Shown here in pieces: positions 25,750 to 36,864 of a stretch of DNA of 64,000 bases; position 1 is the first letter of the stretch, and every line of letters begins with the position of its first letter. The position numbers and the translations under genes are program-made. The notes beneath the pieces are model-generated. The model was not told the DNA's origin. It made no database searches and saw only the letters and a list, made by a program, of their open reading frames with translations. Source of the stretch: Blasia pusilla (lineage: Eukaryota > Marchantiophyta > Marchantiopsida > Blasiales); assembly GCA_050084515.1 (NCBI GenBank), contig CM114273.1, positions 22,072,001-22,136,000 on the forward strand, given 5' to 3'.

Positions 25750-26650
25750 CATCAAAATTTTGCGGACTAGCTCAAGGTCTGGCTATGGTGGACAGCGGAT
25801 CGGAGGGGCTGGTTGGTTGGTGACTCGTTCATTGTTGGAGACGCCTATCCCATTGGGGGTGCCCTGGTTGGGCCTCTCTCCATGGCGAATCGTGGCGAAC
25901 GGGGCGATAGGGGCATGTCTCGAGCATTTTGAGGCTTCGAGGCAACTCGTGGTAGCTCGGGGCGAGTGGGCATGAGAGGCGGAGCAAGGAGCAAGCAAGC
26001 TTGCTTGCTTGCTTGGGCGTGAGGGAGTTTTTGCAGGATTTGTGATTTGAGTGTTGCATAACTGGTCACCCATCTTTGGGCTATTCTGCCTGGAAGACGC
26101 TTGACTACTGAGTTCTTAACTATGCCAGTGTACACACAGGTGTAGCTCATTTGGTGTTATTCAGAGAGGTGTTAGGCGCTTTATGCATCTCAGGGTTTTG
26201 GTTGATGGACCTCTAGCGCATAGTACGGTGTAGCCTCTCCATGCAGGTGATATTTTCAGGTACTGCGAGTCCGACTAGCATGTCATCGACCCGCAGCCGA
26301 GTAGCTATTGCATTAGAATTGTGTGGTGGGTTTTGTGAATTCAGGGGGCGCCACGTTTGGTGGATTGTGTTACCTTGATTTCCATTTGCGATTGGAGGAT
26401 TGTCGTTGGACTTCCTGTGTTTGGATCCCCTCCATCGTTGCTTCTTGCTTGTGCGCCCATTGTTAGGGTTGATGTTGATTTCCAGAGTAGTGTTATTCCT
26501 GTGTGCTACCGGTAGTGAGGCTAGAGTGATGACCAGTAGACTGTGGGAGGCTTCTTGTGGTGATGACAACTTAGGTTGCCTACACCCATAGCTAATGGAG
26601 CTAGAATAGTACAGTGACATCGACGTCACTTGGTTACTTAGTGGTGGTAA

Positions 26651-28776
26651 TTTGGTGGTGGTGCGGCATCGGCGTTGGTCATCACGGAGCTGTCTGGTGG
26701 TTTGGTTGGGGACCGTGGTGCGGACAGTGGTGGTTTCACACGGAGTGGATTTAGGTATCGGCTACCTTTTCCACTTCCGACGGTTGATGAAGAGGAGGAC
26801 GAGGGTGTTCCAAACACCGAGTCTTCTACGTTGTTATCGAGTGTTGTAGCTCCATTGATTTGGGACATGGACGGGATATATGGGGCCATGAAGGGCCCAC
26901 GACGATACTCGGGTGGAGTGAGAACCATTGAGTTGGAGGACTTCATGCAGGAGTTTGATACGTGGTGTGATATGCAGATGTTGCGGAACGCCACGTTGTT
27001 TACACCCTTCTTGGCTTCGAAGGGGTTGTTTCAGCACTTGGAGGGACCACCCATGGATGATTACCATGAGTTTAGGAAGAACCATATTGCTGAGATTGAG
27101 GCGTGGAGACAATATTGGTCTCCGGGCTATGTGTCTATTATCCATGGTGGTATTGGTAGTAGTGCTCCTACTATGCCAGCCAGCCCAACGTTGAGTGGTA
27201 CGAGTACGAGTCAGAGTGGGGGTACCTGTGGAGGTACCAGTGGGGGTACTAGTGCCCCACCATCGTTTAGCCCGGTTGCAAAGTTCTTCAAGAGGTTGAA
27301 GAAGAACTATCAGGGAGTGAAGACAGAGAAGTTGAGGAGTCTTCAAGAATTTGAGCAAAAGACTGGTGAGAGTCTTCGTGAGGCATACACTCGTATGCAA
27401 CGCTTGATTTTAGTTACCTAGGGTGTGACTGAGGCTCAGGCAGTCCAGTTTTGGTATGGGATCTTGGACGGGGAGTTGCGCCGCAGGGTACGTGATGCTA
27501 CTCTTATGAGTGATGATTCACCCACATTGACCCATGTGTTTGCTCTATTTGAGAAGATTGAGCTTAACATGGTGAAGGAGAGAGTGGTGACATCCGCATT
27601 CAGTAGGGATACAACAACTACTTCTCGTGTTCGTGACCCACCTCACAGTCTCGTAGTAGTGGTGGTGGTAGTAGTAGTGGGAGTCGTGGGGGGTACACAC
27701 GACCTTAGTCAGGTCCTAGAGGGACACTTGCGCAGAGACCATTGCCTTCATTTGCTGCCCCACAGCAAGGACAGTCATGTTGGACATGTGGAGGTGATCA
27801 TCTTATGAAGTTTTGTCCCCAAGAGGATGGGAGACGGACTTTGGAGGATGGGCCTCAATTGGCGCCAATTCAGTGTGATCATTGCGGGAGACCAGATCAT
27901 CCTCGAGAGCGTTGCTTTGATCTTCATCGAGAGTTGAGATCAGGCCGCGGTCGTTGTGGAGTAGCTCCGAGAGGCCGAGGTGGTAGAGGTGGTAGAGGTG
28001 GACCAGTGGTTGGAGAGCCTACGGTGGCTACCCCTACCACTACGACAGAGTCAGCTATGGCTACCAAGATTGAGCAGTTGGAGCAAAAGTTGGCTACTAT
28101 GGCTCGTATCCAGCATAGATCAGGTTCGGGAGCAAGGGCTTCCACCTCTTATGGAGGGGATGATGTCTCTTATATGGCGAAAAGACGCGAGTTGAGGCAT
28201 CAGCTGCGATTCTGAGAGGAGCCACTCGGCGTCGAGCCACGTGGTGCTACTGTGGAGTTGGACCCACAGAGGGATGAGGTTGGGAGGCAGGCTAGGCTTC
28301 CCCAGTCATTCTTGTTGTCTGAGGTGCTTAGGACTCCATCCATGGTTCCTACGCAGCCTATTGAGCCGATAGTGGGGACTGAGGCATCTACATCGCGTGT
28401 AGTAGACACGGATGTAGCATCCAGTGCAGTATTGCGGATGGCAACTTCAGTGTTGGGATTCCCATTGTTTTCGGCCACGGAACTGATGGCTTTAGGAGTT
28501 GACTTAGCTCCTGTATCTCAGCTAGCAGCCACGTTGTGTGAACGTGGGGGTATTACTGCTACACGTGCTGAGGTGGATGAGGGTGTTGCGGTGGAACGGC
28601 TCTCTATGTCAGGTGTAGCATTGAGTACCAGTGCTACTTGGCAGGCAGCAGCGGTGAAGATGGATGCATTACCATCCCGGACAGCCATTGATTGTGAGAG
28701 GCTTACACCTGGTGTATGTATGTTGGACAACCAAAGTGGGATTCCGATTGGTGAGTCCTACAGGACAAGTGTATAG
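26651..28776 (+). pseudogene. gypsy gag, decayed
   Basis: The capsid-like part reads in one frame from about 26651, with an in-frame TAG at 27419, to about 27650. The reading then moves to another frame, which has a TAG at 27706 and continues with two zinc knuckles near 27775-27920: CWTCGGDHLMKFC, one residue shorter than CCHC consensus, and CDHCGRPDHPRERC, exact CX2CX4HX4C. A glycine/arginine-rich stretch and a short coiled segment (KIEQLEQKLATMARI) follow. A TGA lies at 28213, and the frame ends at 28774. Nucleocapsid-type knuckles bind the element RNA during packaging. No ATG is obvious at the start; the frame opens after a TAA at 26648. The last part overlaps the beginning of the protease frame. 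Confidence 0.85.
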
Positions 28777-29499
28777 ACAAGATAGAGTCTTGTTAGACTC
28801 TGGTGCCCAACCTTTGATGTTGGGAAAGGCGGCATCTATTGGTTTGGGTATTCGGAGGTCAGCGCTTGAGCCTTGCCCATTCAAGATTTAAACATCACTT
28901 GGAGGAGCCAATGATATGTCTCAAATCATGACACGGGAGAAGTTTTCTGTACAGTTGACACCAGATCGTGCGACTGATAACTCCCGGTTGGGAGTACTTG
29001 CAGTGGTCACATCAGCCGAGTCGTATGATGTACTAGTTGGAGGAGCAGTATTGTACCCGATGGGTTTTCAGATGGATTACTGGACTGAGATAGCGTCTTA
29101 TAGACCTGGTTGGCAGTCCGGGGATGAATGTATGAGTCGAGTTCCTATGAGATTTATTTATGGGGCTCGACCAAGAGGATCTTCCCCAACAGTGTTAGCA
29201 TCTGTGGCTGGTTTTAGTGGAGTAGTCACTTGGCCAAGAGACCTTTTGGAGGGAAATGTTTATGCTATGGATTCTCCTGTGCATGAGGAGGTAGAGGAGG
29301 TCTCTAGTTTTGCAGTAGTGGCATCCTCATCGTTGGATGTGCCACTTTGGAGTTCAGGCGGTGCACTACGGCAGGAGGCTAATCGCCTAGTGCAGGAGGC
29401 TTGGTGTGAGGCTGTTATACCTCACGAGGAAGAGGAGGCCCCACGGTGGACTCCTACTGCTGGTCCAATTGGGTTATCCCCTTTAGATACTACACCCAT

Positions 29500-30480
29500 T
29501 GTGTGGCAATATCCGCCGGAGGGCATTTGTGTGTTAGATCTCTTTGGTGGGATTAGCACTGGTTTGGCTGCAGTGTTGCAGGCCGGTATTCTTGTGCAAA
29601 GATACGTGTATGTGGAGCGAGATGAGACGGCCCAGGGAGTCTCATCCCGACATATTGGTCAGTTCATGTGGAGATATCCTGAGTTGTTGCCGCCATCAGC
29701 TATTCGTGGGTACCAGCGTGCTTTGCCGTCACACATCACATTGTTGGGGGCGCAGGACCTTGAGAGGGTTGGTCTTGTGGATTTGGTGATTGCTGGATGG
29801 CCATGTCAGGGTCATACACGTGCTGGTCGTGGTGAGGGATTACACGACCCTAGGTCTCGATTGTTTTGGGAGATGTTACGGGTGTTACGACATCTTCAGG
29901 TTCATCAAGCACGTGCTCCAGCTTACATTCTAGAGAATGTTCCATTGTTGGGTGACACTCGGACCCGGATGATGGCGAGTGTTCTTGAGGTGCGGTCTTG
30001 GATTGGACCAGCGGTGTTGTTGGATGCAGCGCGAGTTGGCTCGCGTGCACATTGTCCACGCTTGTGGTGGAGAAACTTGTTGCCTAGGGAGGTTCTACGT
30101 CGAGCGTATGATGCAGTGCAGCGGGATCCTTGCCTTACAATGGATAGTATCTTGGATATTGGGCGACTTTCTCAAGTGGTGAGGGTTATTGATCGGTCAC
30201 CCATGGAAGTGGTGAACCGTGTGGGCCAGCCTAGGATGACACTACCCACATTTGTGAGTTTTCCATCGTCACATGCCTACAGGGAAGGTGGTCCCTGGCT
30301 TGTATGGGATTCTCATGTGCGACAGTTGATGGAGCCTAACGTTGATGAGAGAGAGCGTGCAATGGGATTTGCTACTGGTGTGATAGCGGTTGCTTCCATT
30401 TTTTAGGCTTTACGACATCATGTGTTGGGTCAGGCCATGGACCTGAATTGTTTGACTTGGATTTTGAGTCTTGGTATGGC
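29500..30480 (+). other. C5 cytosine DNA methyltransferase domain inside gypsy pol
   Basis: Motif I is VLDLFGGISTG (29531-29563), the SAM-binding loop. Motif II is YVYVERDE. Motif IV is GWPCQGHT, with the catalytic Cys codon at 29804. It is followed by RLFWEMLRVL, like the DNMT3 GRLFFEF block. Motif VI is ENV at 29933. Motif VIII is SRAHCPRLWWRN (about 30037-30075), matching the RxRxxWxN pattern. The motif IX region contains PTFVSFPSS. Motif X (HHVLGQAMDLN) comes after the TAG at 30404. The motif order is not permuted, so it is not derived from plant DRM. The spacing most resembles the DNMT3 type. The catalytic residues survive, but the stop cuts off motif X in this copy. Confidence 0.9.
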
Positions 30481-33400
30481 CGAGCAGCGTCGACTTTGGA
30501 CTATGTCTATGGGTCTTCCACCCCTTGTAATGAGCTTGATGGCTACCGAGACGGTAGAGGCATCGGCTGGGGGCAAGGAGAGTAGTATTTTGCATCCTTG
30601 GAGTAAATGGGATGTAATGGCTGGGCATGTGGAGTTGGTTTCTCATGCTGGTGGAGGAGTTATTTGCTCAGATGATGGTGTAGCTAAGGGTGTACCATCT
30701 TGTGGGGGGGTTGCGTAGTAGCCAATGGCATCGTCCTCTCCCTCTAGTGTGCCAGTGGAGGAGACTTGGGATATAGTGATATCCTACCGATATAGTGATA
30801 TGGAGAGGGACCTGATTCAGAGTAGGACGTTGGACCTTTTGGAGGCTGGATTAGTGGAGTTGTCGCATGGAGAGTATGCATCAGCCACTGTCATGCCTAC
30901 TAAAAAGGATATGCATGGCAACTACACGGATAGGCGGATGTGTGGAGATTACCGTCCTATCAATCGACAAACCAAGGCCGATAGGTATGCCATGCCTACA
31001 CCTGAGGAGATCTTTGATGTGGTGGGATAGGAAAATATTTTCAGTACTTTGGATCTTCAGGCAGGATACCATCAATTGCCGATTCGGGAGACAGCATTTT
31101 GGGGTGTCAACTCTCATGGCAAGGATTGTTTGTACCAGTGGAAATTCTTACCCTTTGGGTTGAAGAATGCACCTGCCGAGTTTCAGAGAGTGATGGACAG
31201 GATCCTAGCAGGGTTGGATTTTGTTCGGTGTTACATTGATGATATCTTGGTGTTCAGTAACACGGTGGAGGAGCATCAGATACATTTGCAGATGGTGTTT
31301 GAGCGGTTGAAAGCTCATGGTCTATGTTTGCATCCAGGAAAGTGTAAGTTCTTCCATGAGGATGTTGAGTACTTGGGTCATGTGATCTATCCAGGTGGTT
31401 TGGGAGTTCAGCAAGCAAAGATGGAGGCTATTGCACTTATTCCGCGTGCGGTAGATGTGAGTAGAGTTTGGGCATTCATGGGATTGGCGAACTACTATCG
31501 GAGATATGTGAAGGGATTTAGTGCTATGGCAAAGCCTTTGAATCAATTGCTGAAATCAGATCAAGAGTGGCACTGGGGAGATGATCAGGAGAGAGCTTTT
31601 GTGGAGCTTAAGGCCCAGTTGGTGGCGGCGCCTATCTTGAGGAGACCTATCAGAGGGCGCCCATTTCAGTTACACGCTGATTGAAGTAGGTTGGGACTTG
31701 GAGCGGTGTTGACACAACATGATGATGAGCACATGGAGTTTGTGGTGGCCTATGCAAGTCGTTCGAATAATGCAGCGGAGTCGCGCTATAGTTCATATGA
31801 GGGAGAGTGCTTGGCAATAGTGTGGGTTGTGGCACACTTTAGGTGTTACTTGTTTGGCACACAGTCTACCCTTGTTACTGATCACCAGCCGCTCAAGTGG
31901 TTGATGGAGTCTGACAAGCTTACAGGGAAGCTTGCACGGTGGGCTCTTATCTTACAGGAGTATGACTTCCAAGTGGTACATAGACCTGGAGTTGCCAATC
32001 TTGATGCTGACGGGTCGAGTAGAAACCCATGTACTAGCCAAGAGGATGCAACTCGGGCTAGATGGCATGGCAAGGTTGATGAGGAGATGGTGCCAGGTTG
32101 GCATGCATCCGCCTTTTTATGTTGGTTAGGGGTGGACTCTAGTATGGAGGACCACATGACATCTTACTCTAGTCAGAGGGTAGATGGCCAACCTTCAGAT
32201 TCTAAGGTTGGAGATGGTGGTACGGATCAGCGTGATATTCATGATGATGCGTTGGTGTTGGAGTTCCTACGGACCAGTAGGGTGCCAGACATAGTGAGTG
32301 CCAAGGAGCGAGACCATGTTCTTCAACGTGCTAAGAGGTATCGATTGGAGGGAACACATATTCTCTGTGTGTGGGAGGATGGTAGAGTACGATTAGTGCC
32401 GCATTTGGCTCACAGAGAGCGCATTGTGCGACATGCCCATGAGGAGTTGGGACATTTTGGGGTAAAGCGTACCTATAACTTACTCCTTGGTCAGTATTGG
32501 TGGCGTGGCATGCATACTCAGGTGCAGCAGTTAGTGTCACGTTTTATGGTTTGTGACCGGGTGAGGGCATCATTCAATGCCCCTACACCACAGTTACACC
32601 CCTTGCCTATTATGGGGTTGGGTTACCGTTGGAGGGTGGACTTTGCGGGACCGTTACTGTTGACTGTACGACATCATCGATATGTGTTGGTGATGGTGGA
32701 TCACTTCTCCAAGTGGATTGAGTTGGTGGCATTACCTGACAAGGCAAGTGAGGGAACGGCGTACGCGTTTCTTGATAGAGTGCTTAGTCATTTTGGTGCA
32801 CCAACTGAAGTGCTGACCGACCAGGGTACAGAGTTTCAGGGTGAGTTTCAGGTCTTGTGTAACAAGGCGTTGATTGATCATCGGACCACGTCTCGAAATT
32901 ATCCAGAGGCGGATGGTTTGGCTAAGCGTGTGGTTCAGATGGTGAAGAGGGCATTGCGCAAGTATGGCCTACAGAAGGGGCATCTTGGAGACTAGGATAT
33001 TTAATTGCCATGGTTAACCATGGGGTATAGGTTCAGTCGCCAAGCATCCTTGGCTTCCTTCTCACCGTATTTTTTTATTATCGGCCGAGATCCGGACTTG
33101 CCAAGAAAGAATTGTCGGGAGTCTAGTGAGGTGGTGAACCTTGATGACCCAGAGATGTGGATGAGGGTGTGTTCTCAGCGGGCAGAGCTCTTTCGGAGAG
33201 TTATGCCAACAGCCTTTGAGAATCTTGCCATTGCTCAACATAGAGATACGTTGCGGTATGCAACCATTCAAGGTGGAGGTTATCGACCATCAATTCGTAG
33301 GTTCCATGTGGGGGACTATGTCTATTTGCAGCAGATTGCACCGACAACCTTGGATGTGACGGCAGGCCGTACTATTTTACGAGTGCGCGAGGTGTTAGCT

Positions 33401-33535
33401 TCTGGAGTTCTTATGTTGGAAGGTCGTGATGGAGTTGTTTGGAAGGACCATGTGCGTAATTGTGCGCCATATCATCTTCCAAATGTGGATGGTACTGTTG
33501 ATCCAAGCTTAGCCATGATACGTGCTAGCTTGAGG

Positions 33536-33673
33536 TGCATGTTGTGTGGGTCTGCTGGTAACGCAGCCTGTATGTTGGTGTGTGATCGGTGTTCTAGGGG
33601 TTGGCACATGATGTGTTTGACTCCACGTATGGATGTTGTTCCCACTGGAAGGTGGGTTTGTCCTCGATGTATT
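33536..33673 (+). other. PHD finger at the C-terminus of the gypsy polyprotein
   Basis: Eight ligands fit C4HC3: CMLC, then CDRC, then H four residues on, then C two residues later, then CPRC after RWV. The conserved Trp sits two residues before the seventh ligand. PHD fingers bind histone H3 tails with different lysine-4 states. It occupies the position where chromoviruses carry a chromodomain, which suggests a role in choosing integration sites. That role is inferred. Confidence 0.88.
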
Positions 33674-33851
33674 TAGGAGAGGTAGATGACTTGATCTTTG
33701 CATGATATGGATTACAGATGTGCGACTAACGATGGGGCAACCTAGCACCCGGCCTTCTGATTCGTGCATCCACGAAGGTGTATAGCATGGAGTAGATGTA
33801 TAGGGCTACCTGGGAGTTAGAAGGACCTAACCGCCAGTTAGGGGGGCGAGT

Positions 33852-33955
33852 TGTGGTACACTTATGTTTGTGGATGCTCTCGTCTATGTTATGTATGTAT
33901 GTGAGTATGGTATGTCAACGATGTATGTTGTATGACGATGTGGATTCGCACGACA
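33852..33955 (+). repeat. probable short 3' LTR of the gypsy element
   Basis: A purine tract (TTAGGGGGGCGAG) lies just before TGTGGTACAC at 33852. The stretch ends GCACGACA at 33955 and carries the shared end motif CAACGATGTATGTTGTATGA. That would make an LTR of only 104 bp with TG...CA ends. Without the 5' partner the length is provisional. Confidence 0.55.
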
Positions 33956-36232
33956 TATCCCGCACTACATTGTGAGTGGCTATCCTCTCATCCCCAAGTG
34001 CACACCGTGCCAAATACATACCAAGTGGATCCAGACTCCGGCGACACTCGCAATTTGTCGATCCAACCACCAATGGTTAAGACAAGTCCAGCCGGAACCG
34101 CATCACTGTAGTGTAGGTAAGTGGTGCGATGCATATCATTAAAAAGCCTAATATATAGACAAGTCCAATTTAAAGACTAAAATGTGTGGCCCTAGCGGAA
34201 TGGAAAGTACCCCATATAGAGGGAGCTTTGAACCGCCCTGATAGCATTCATGTAAACCCTCCTATAACGTCACCGTCCGCACCGGAACTGTCACAATGGA
34301 GTTTGGGTATGTACTCTGGAAAATGAAAAGAATATAAAACTTAAATAGAAACTCTGGAAAGTGTGAATCCAGCGTGTAGTGATTGGTACTGCTGGAAATC
34401 CAATAGCTAATGAGAGTCTACTACTTTACGAGGACTGACTGTACAGTGACCGTGCTGTGTCCACAGAGATGCTCCTATCCGTATCACGTGCGTGTCAACT
34501 CAACGCGTGGCACGGCTACATGCAACCTCAGTACCAACCACCGGCTGCCGTCCTCCCCCGTGTCGGCCCACTGGCACGTGTCCTCCGGATTATATTTGCC
34601 TCACGGTTCAGGAATCAGGGGTGGTTGTATTCCCGAGGACCTGCCTTTTCCTGTAACCGTGAAGGGTTTGGTTTGCCGGTTACCTAGCGATTATACGTCT
34701 TTGGGTTAATTAGTAAAGGAAGTCAGGCATCTTTGAGTGTTTATCTTAATTAATGATTCGGTAAGGTTTTTCTTGGGAAAGAAAAACCTTACCGAAGTTT
34801 TGATTTGCTAGTGTGAGTGTCTAACATGTTTATCTAATCCTTCAGTTGGGTTAAAGTTAACTCCTACCTAACTAGAGTCAAGGATGCATGCGCATGTGGG
34901 ACGACTCTCAAGAAAGTTCCTAGATGTAGTGAGGGTATGAAGAGTCCGCTCTCTTCTTGTGCTTGTACATTGGCATGCAATGCCAAAATGATCTATTGAA
35001 GCAAGAACATAAGATCATGGTATCATTCTTGCTAGATAATCTATCCCTAATGCTTAGCCACTGCAAACAAATTCACCCCTCCATAGAAGATATAAGGTAA
35101 GAAACTCGTACTTAGATATGAATATATGATTTGTCGTGTTTTTGAAAATGAAATGATAACTGACATCTTTGGTTGTAATTATGGGTTCTCATAACACTCA
35201 CAAACACCCCAAACCTCAATAGTTGGAACACTAATTTAGATTATTACAAACTAAGGATTTCTCAACTTTCAAACCCCTTTGACCCAAAAAAAACCTGTTT
35301 TAAAGTACAGAACAAGGAAAGATTATTCAAAATAGTGTGATTAGTCCCTTGGGCAAAGCAAAGTTTTAATGCCAATATGGAAAAGATAAGGGTTCAACAA
35401 ACCACGGAACTTTGAACTGCTTTGAACTTTATTCCTAGGGGTTGAACTTTGCTCATGGAGTCCTAGGGAGAGTGATCTCAAAGTGAAGTAACTTCGAAAG
35501 CTTAGAGACAATTCCTCTTACAAACTGCAGAAACCGAAGTTATCACTGGACGGCAGTACCTACACCGTGAGAGTCACCTTGTGCCAAAATGTTTCTATTA
35601 CACTTAACATGCATGACAATGAACAAATTCATGCACCTATCTACAGGAGGGATGAGACAAGTTTTCTCATTAGAGCTTTCTCAACCAACAATCTGCGGAG
35701 TGTTCTTAGGGAGAATTGTATGGACAGCAAATAGTGTTGCTTAGTCAGGGGTAGTACATCAATAACATCCCGTCTCCACCTGGGAGCCACAAGAGTGCAC
35801 CAGACAGTTCTCTCCTGCACCTAACAGCCAAATACCATGCTTTTGGAGAGAAGCAGTGAGTTTGCAGCAAGCAATTGAAATTGAAGTATCTCAAACTACA
35901 CTTTTGGAAAGTCGATGACAACCAATTTTGAGGTATTTTGCTGTCATTCACATTGTTTACGGTTCTAACATCCCTCTAAATTCTACCTTGATGAATAGGA
36001 GAGCCACCTAAGCACTGATCGATAACGAAGCACAACTGTGTTGATCCGCATCATCTTACTCAATATGAGAGCGGAGTGGCATCAGATACTGGCTCCATAT
36101 GTTCTTACAAGACCATGGGAATCCAATATCAGCGGAGACAAAACTTCTGCCAAAGTGAAGAAACTCTGGGCTGACATGTGTGTCTAACATCTACTATCTA
36201 TAGCTGTTCATCACTCTACAAGCTCAATTTGA
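33956..36232. other. intergenic, right of the gypsy element
   Basis: ORFs up to 99 aa show no motif. A short perfect hairpin is at 34757-34796. Otherwise the stretch is AT-rich, and I see no RNA gene or further transposon coding. Confidence 0.5.
34757..34796. repeat. perfect 18-bp inverted repeat with 4-nt loop
   Basis: The arms TTCGGTAAGGTTTTTCTT and AAGAAAAACCTTACCGAA flank GGGA. The pairing is exact. It stands alone in AT-rich DNA, so it may be a MITE remnant or an extruding hairpin. Confidence 0.85.
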
Positions 36233-36502
36233 TCAGAGGGTCAAAACTAGTTCTAATCTTGTTCCTCTGAGTGATGCCCACAGCACAAGATCCTCCCCCA
36301 TAGAAACCAACCTGGTGAGTTTAGATGTTCCAGGCTTCAAACATCCTTTCTTCTTTAGAGACGTGGTAGACTGATCATGTACCTCTGAAGCAACACTGGT
36401 CCTGTTGCTCAAGGTGCTCATGAACAGTAAACCAATCTGGTGGTCTCTAGCATCTGCTAGAACCAAAAAAATCATAACAAAAAGCCAAAGTCCAAGTGCC
36501 AC
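36233..36502 (-). CDS. possible small secreted peptide (89 aa), doubtful
   Basis: A short ORF begins MALGLWLFVMIFLVLADARD, which has the hydrophobic profile of a signal peptide, followed by a Ser/Thr/Lys-rich hydrophilic part with a single Cys and a hydrophobic end. I recognise no peptide-hormone motif (no CLE, RALF or GASA pattern). It lies about 360 bp beyond the stop of the Phox gene on the same strand and could simply be part of that gene's downstream sequence. The only support is the signal-like start. Confidence 0.25.
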   Translation of the reverse strand: MALGLWLFVMIFLVLADARDHQIGLLFMSTLSNRTSVASEVHDQSTTSLKKKGCLKPGTSKLTRLVSMGEDLVLWASLRGTRLELVLTL

Positions 36503-36864
36503 CTTGCCCGGGAAGTCAATTGCTTGACGGTCTTGAGTGATTGTATGTGTATCCAGATCAAGGTATGTATCTGGTCAAGTCCTGTCAGATGACTTGAGCC
36601 AGCAGATGATTGAATCAGCACAGATTACTGAGTTCCAATCCCTACCCTTTGTGGGTGGATCCCCTAGTGATGAGGGAGAGCACCAAGTCTTCACTGGTTG
36701 GATTCAGCTGGACGATCCACACATGTGCGACCAGAAGCTTTGGTGAACAGGGAAATTCCCACAAGATCCTGGAATTCTTCATTCTAAGATCAAATGCAGT
36801 GAACTTGAAAGATGGGTGTGGTTCCTACTGCAGTAATTGCAGTGACCTGGGGGATTATTGCATT

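Larger units (their letters stand above)
28664..33676 (+). pseudogene. gypsy pol: protease - C5 methyltransferase - RT - RNase H - integrase - PHD finger
   Basis: One continuous frame, interrupted only by stops: TAA 28889, TAG 30404, TAG-TAG 30716/30719, TAG 31028, TGA 31682, TAG 32993 and TAA 33002. The protease motif VLLDSGAQP is near 28790. The methyltransferase covers about 29500-30470. Reverse transcriptase runs from about 30760 to 31560, with DLQAGYHQ and the catalytic YIDD at 31232. RNase H follows from about 31640 (FQLHAD). Integrase has a zinc region from about 32435 (HEELGHFGVKRTY) and catalytic Asp at 32639 and 32819. The expected Glu codon at 32924 is AAG (Lys), and one zinc Cys (32543) reads Phe. 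The frame ends with a PHD finger and TAG at 33674. The methyltransferase is placed between protease and RT inside the polyprotein, so in an active copy the protease would have to release it. Confidence 0.93.
25510..33955 (+). mobile_element. Ty3/gypsy-type retrotransposon carrying a DNA methyltransferase domain and a PHD finger
   Basis: Order on the plus strand: leader with a tandem duplication, gag with two zinc knuckles, protease, C5 DNA methyltransferase, reverse transcriptase, RNase H, integrase, PHD finger, purine tract and a short probable 3' LTR. The RT-RNase H-integrase order defines the Ty3/gypsy class. The left boundary is not established: 25510 is only where I can first argue for element sequence, and no 5' LTR or primer-binding site was found. 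All coding parts are disrupted. Confidence 0.9.
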
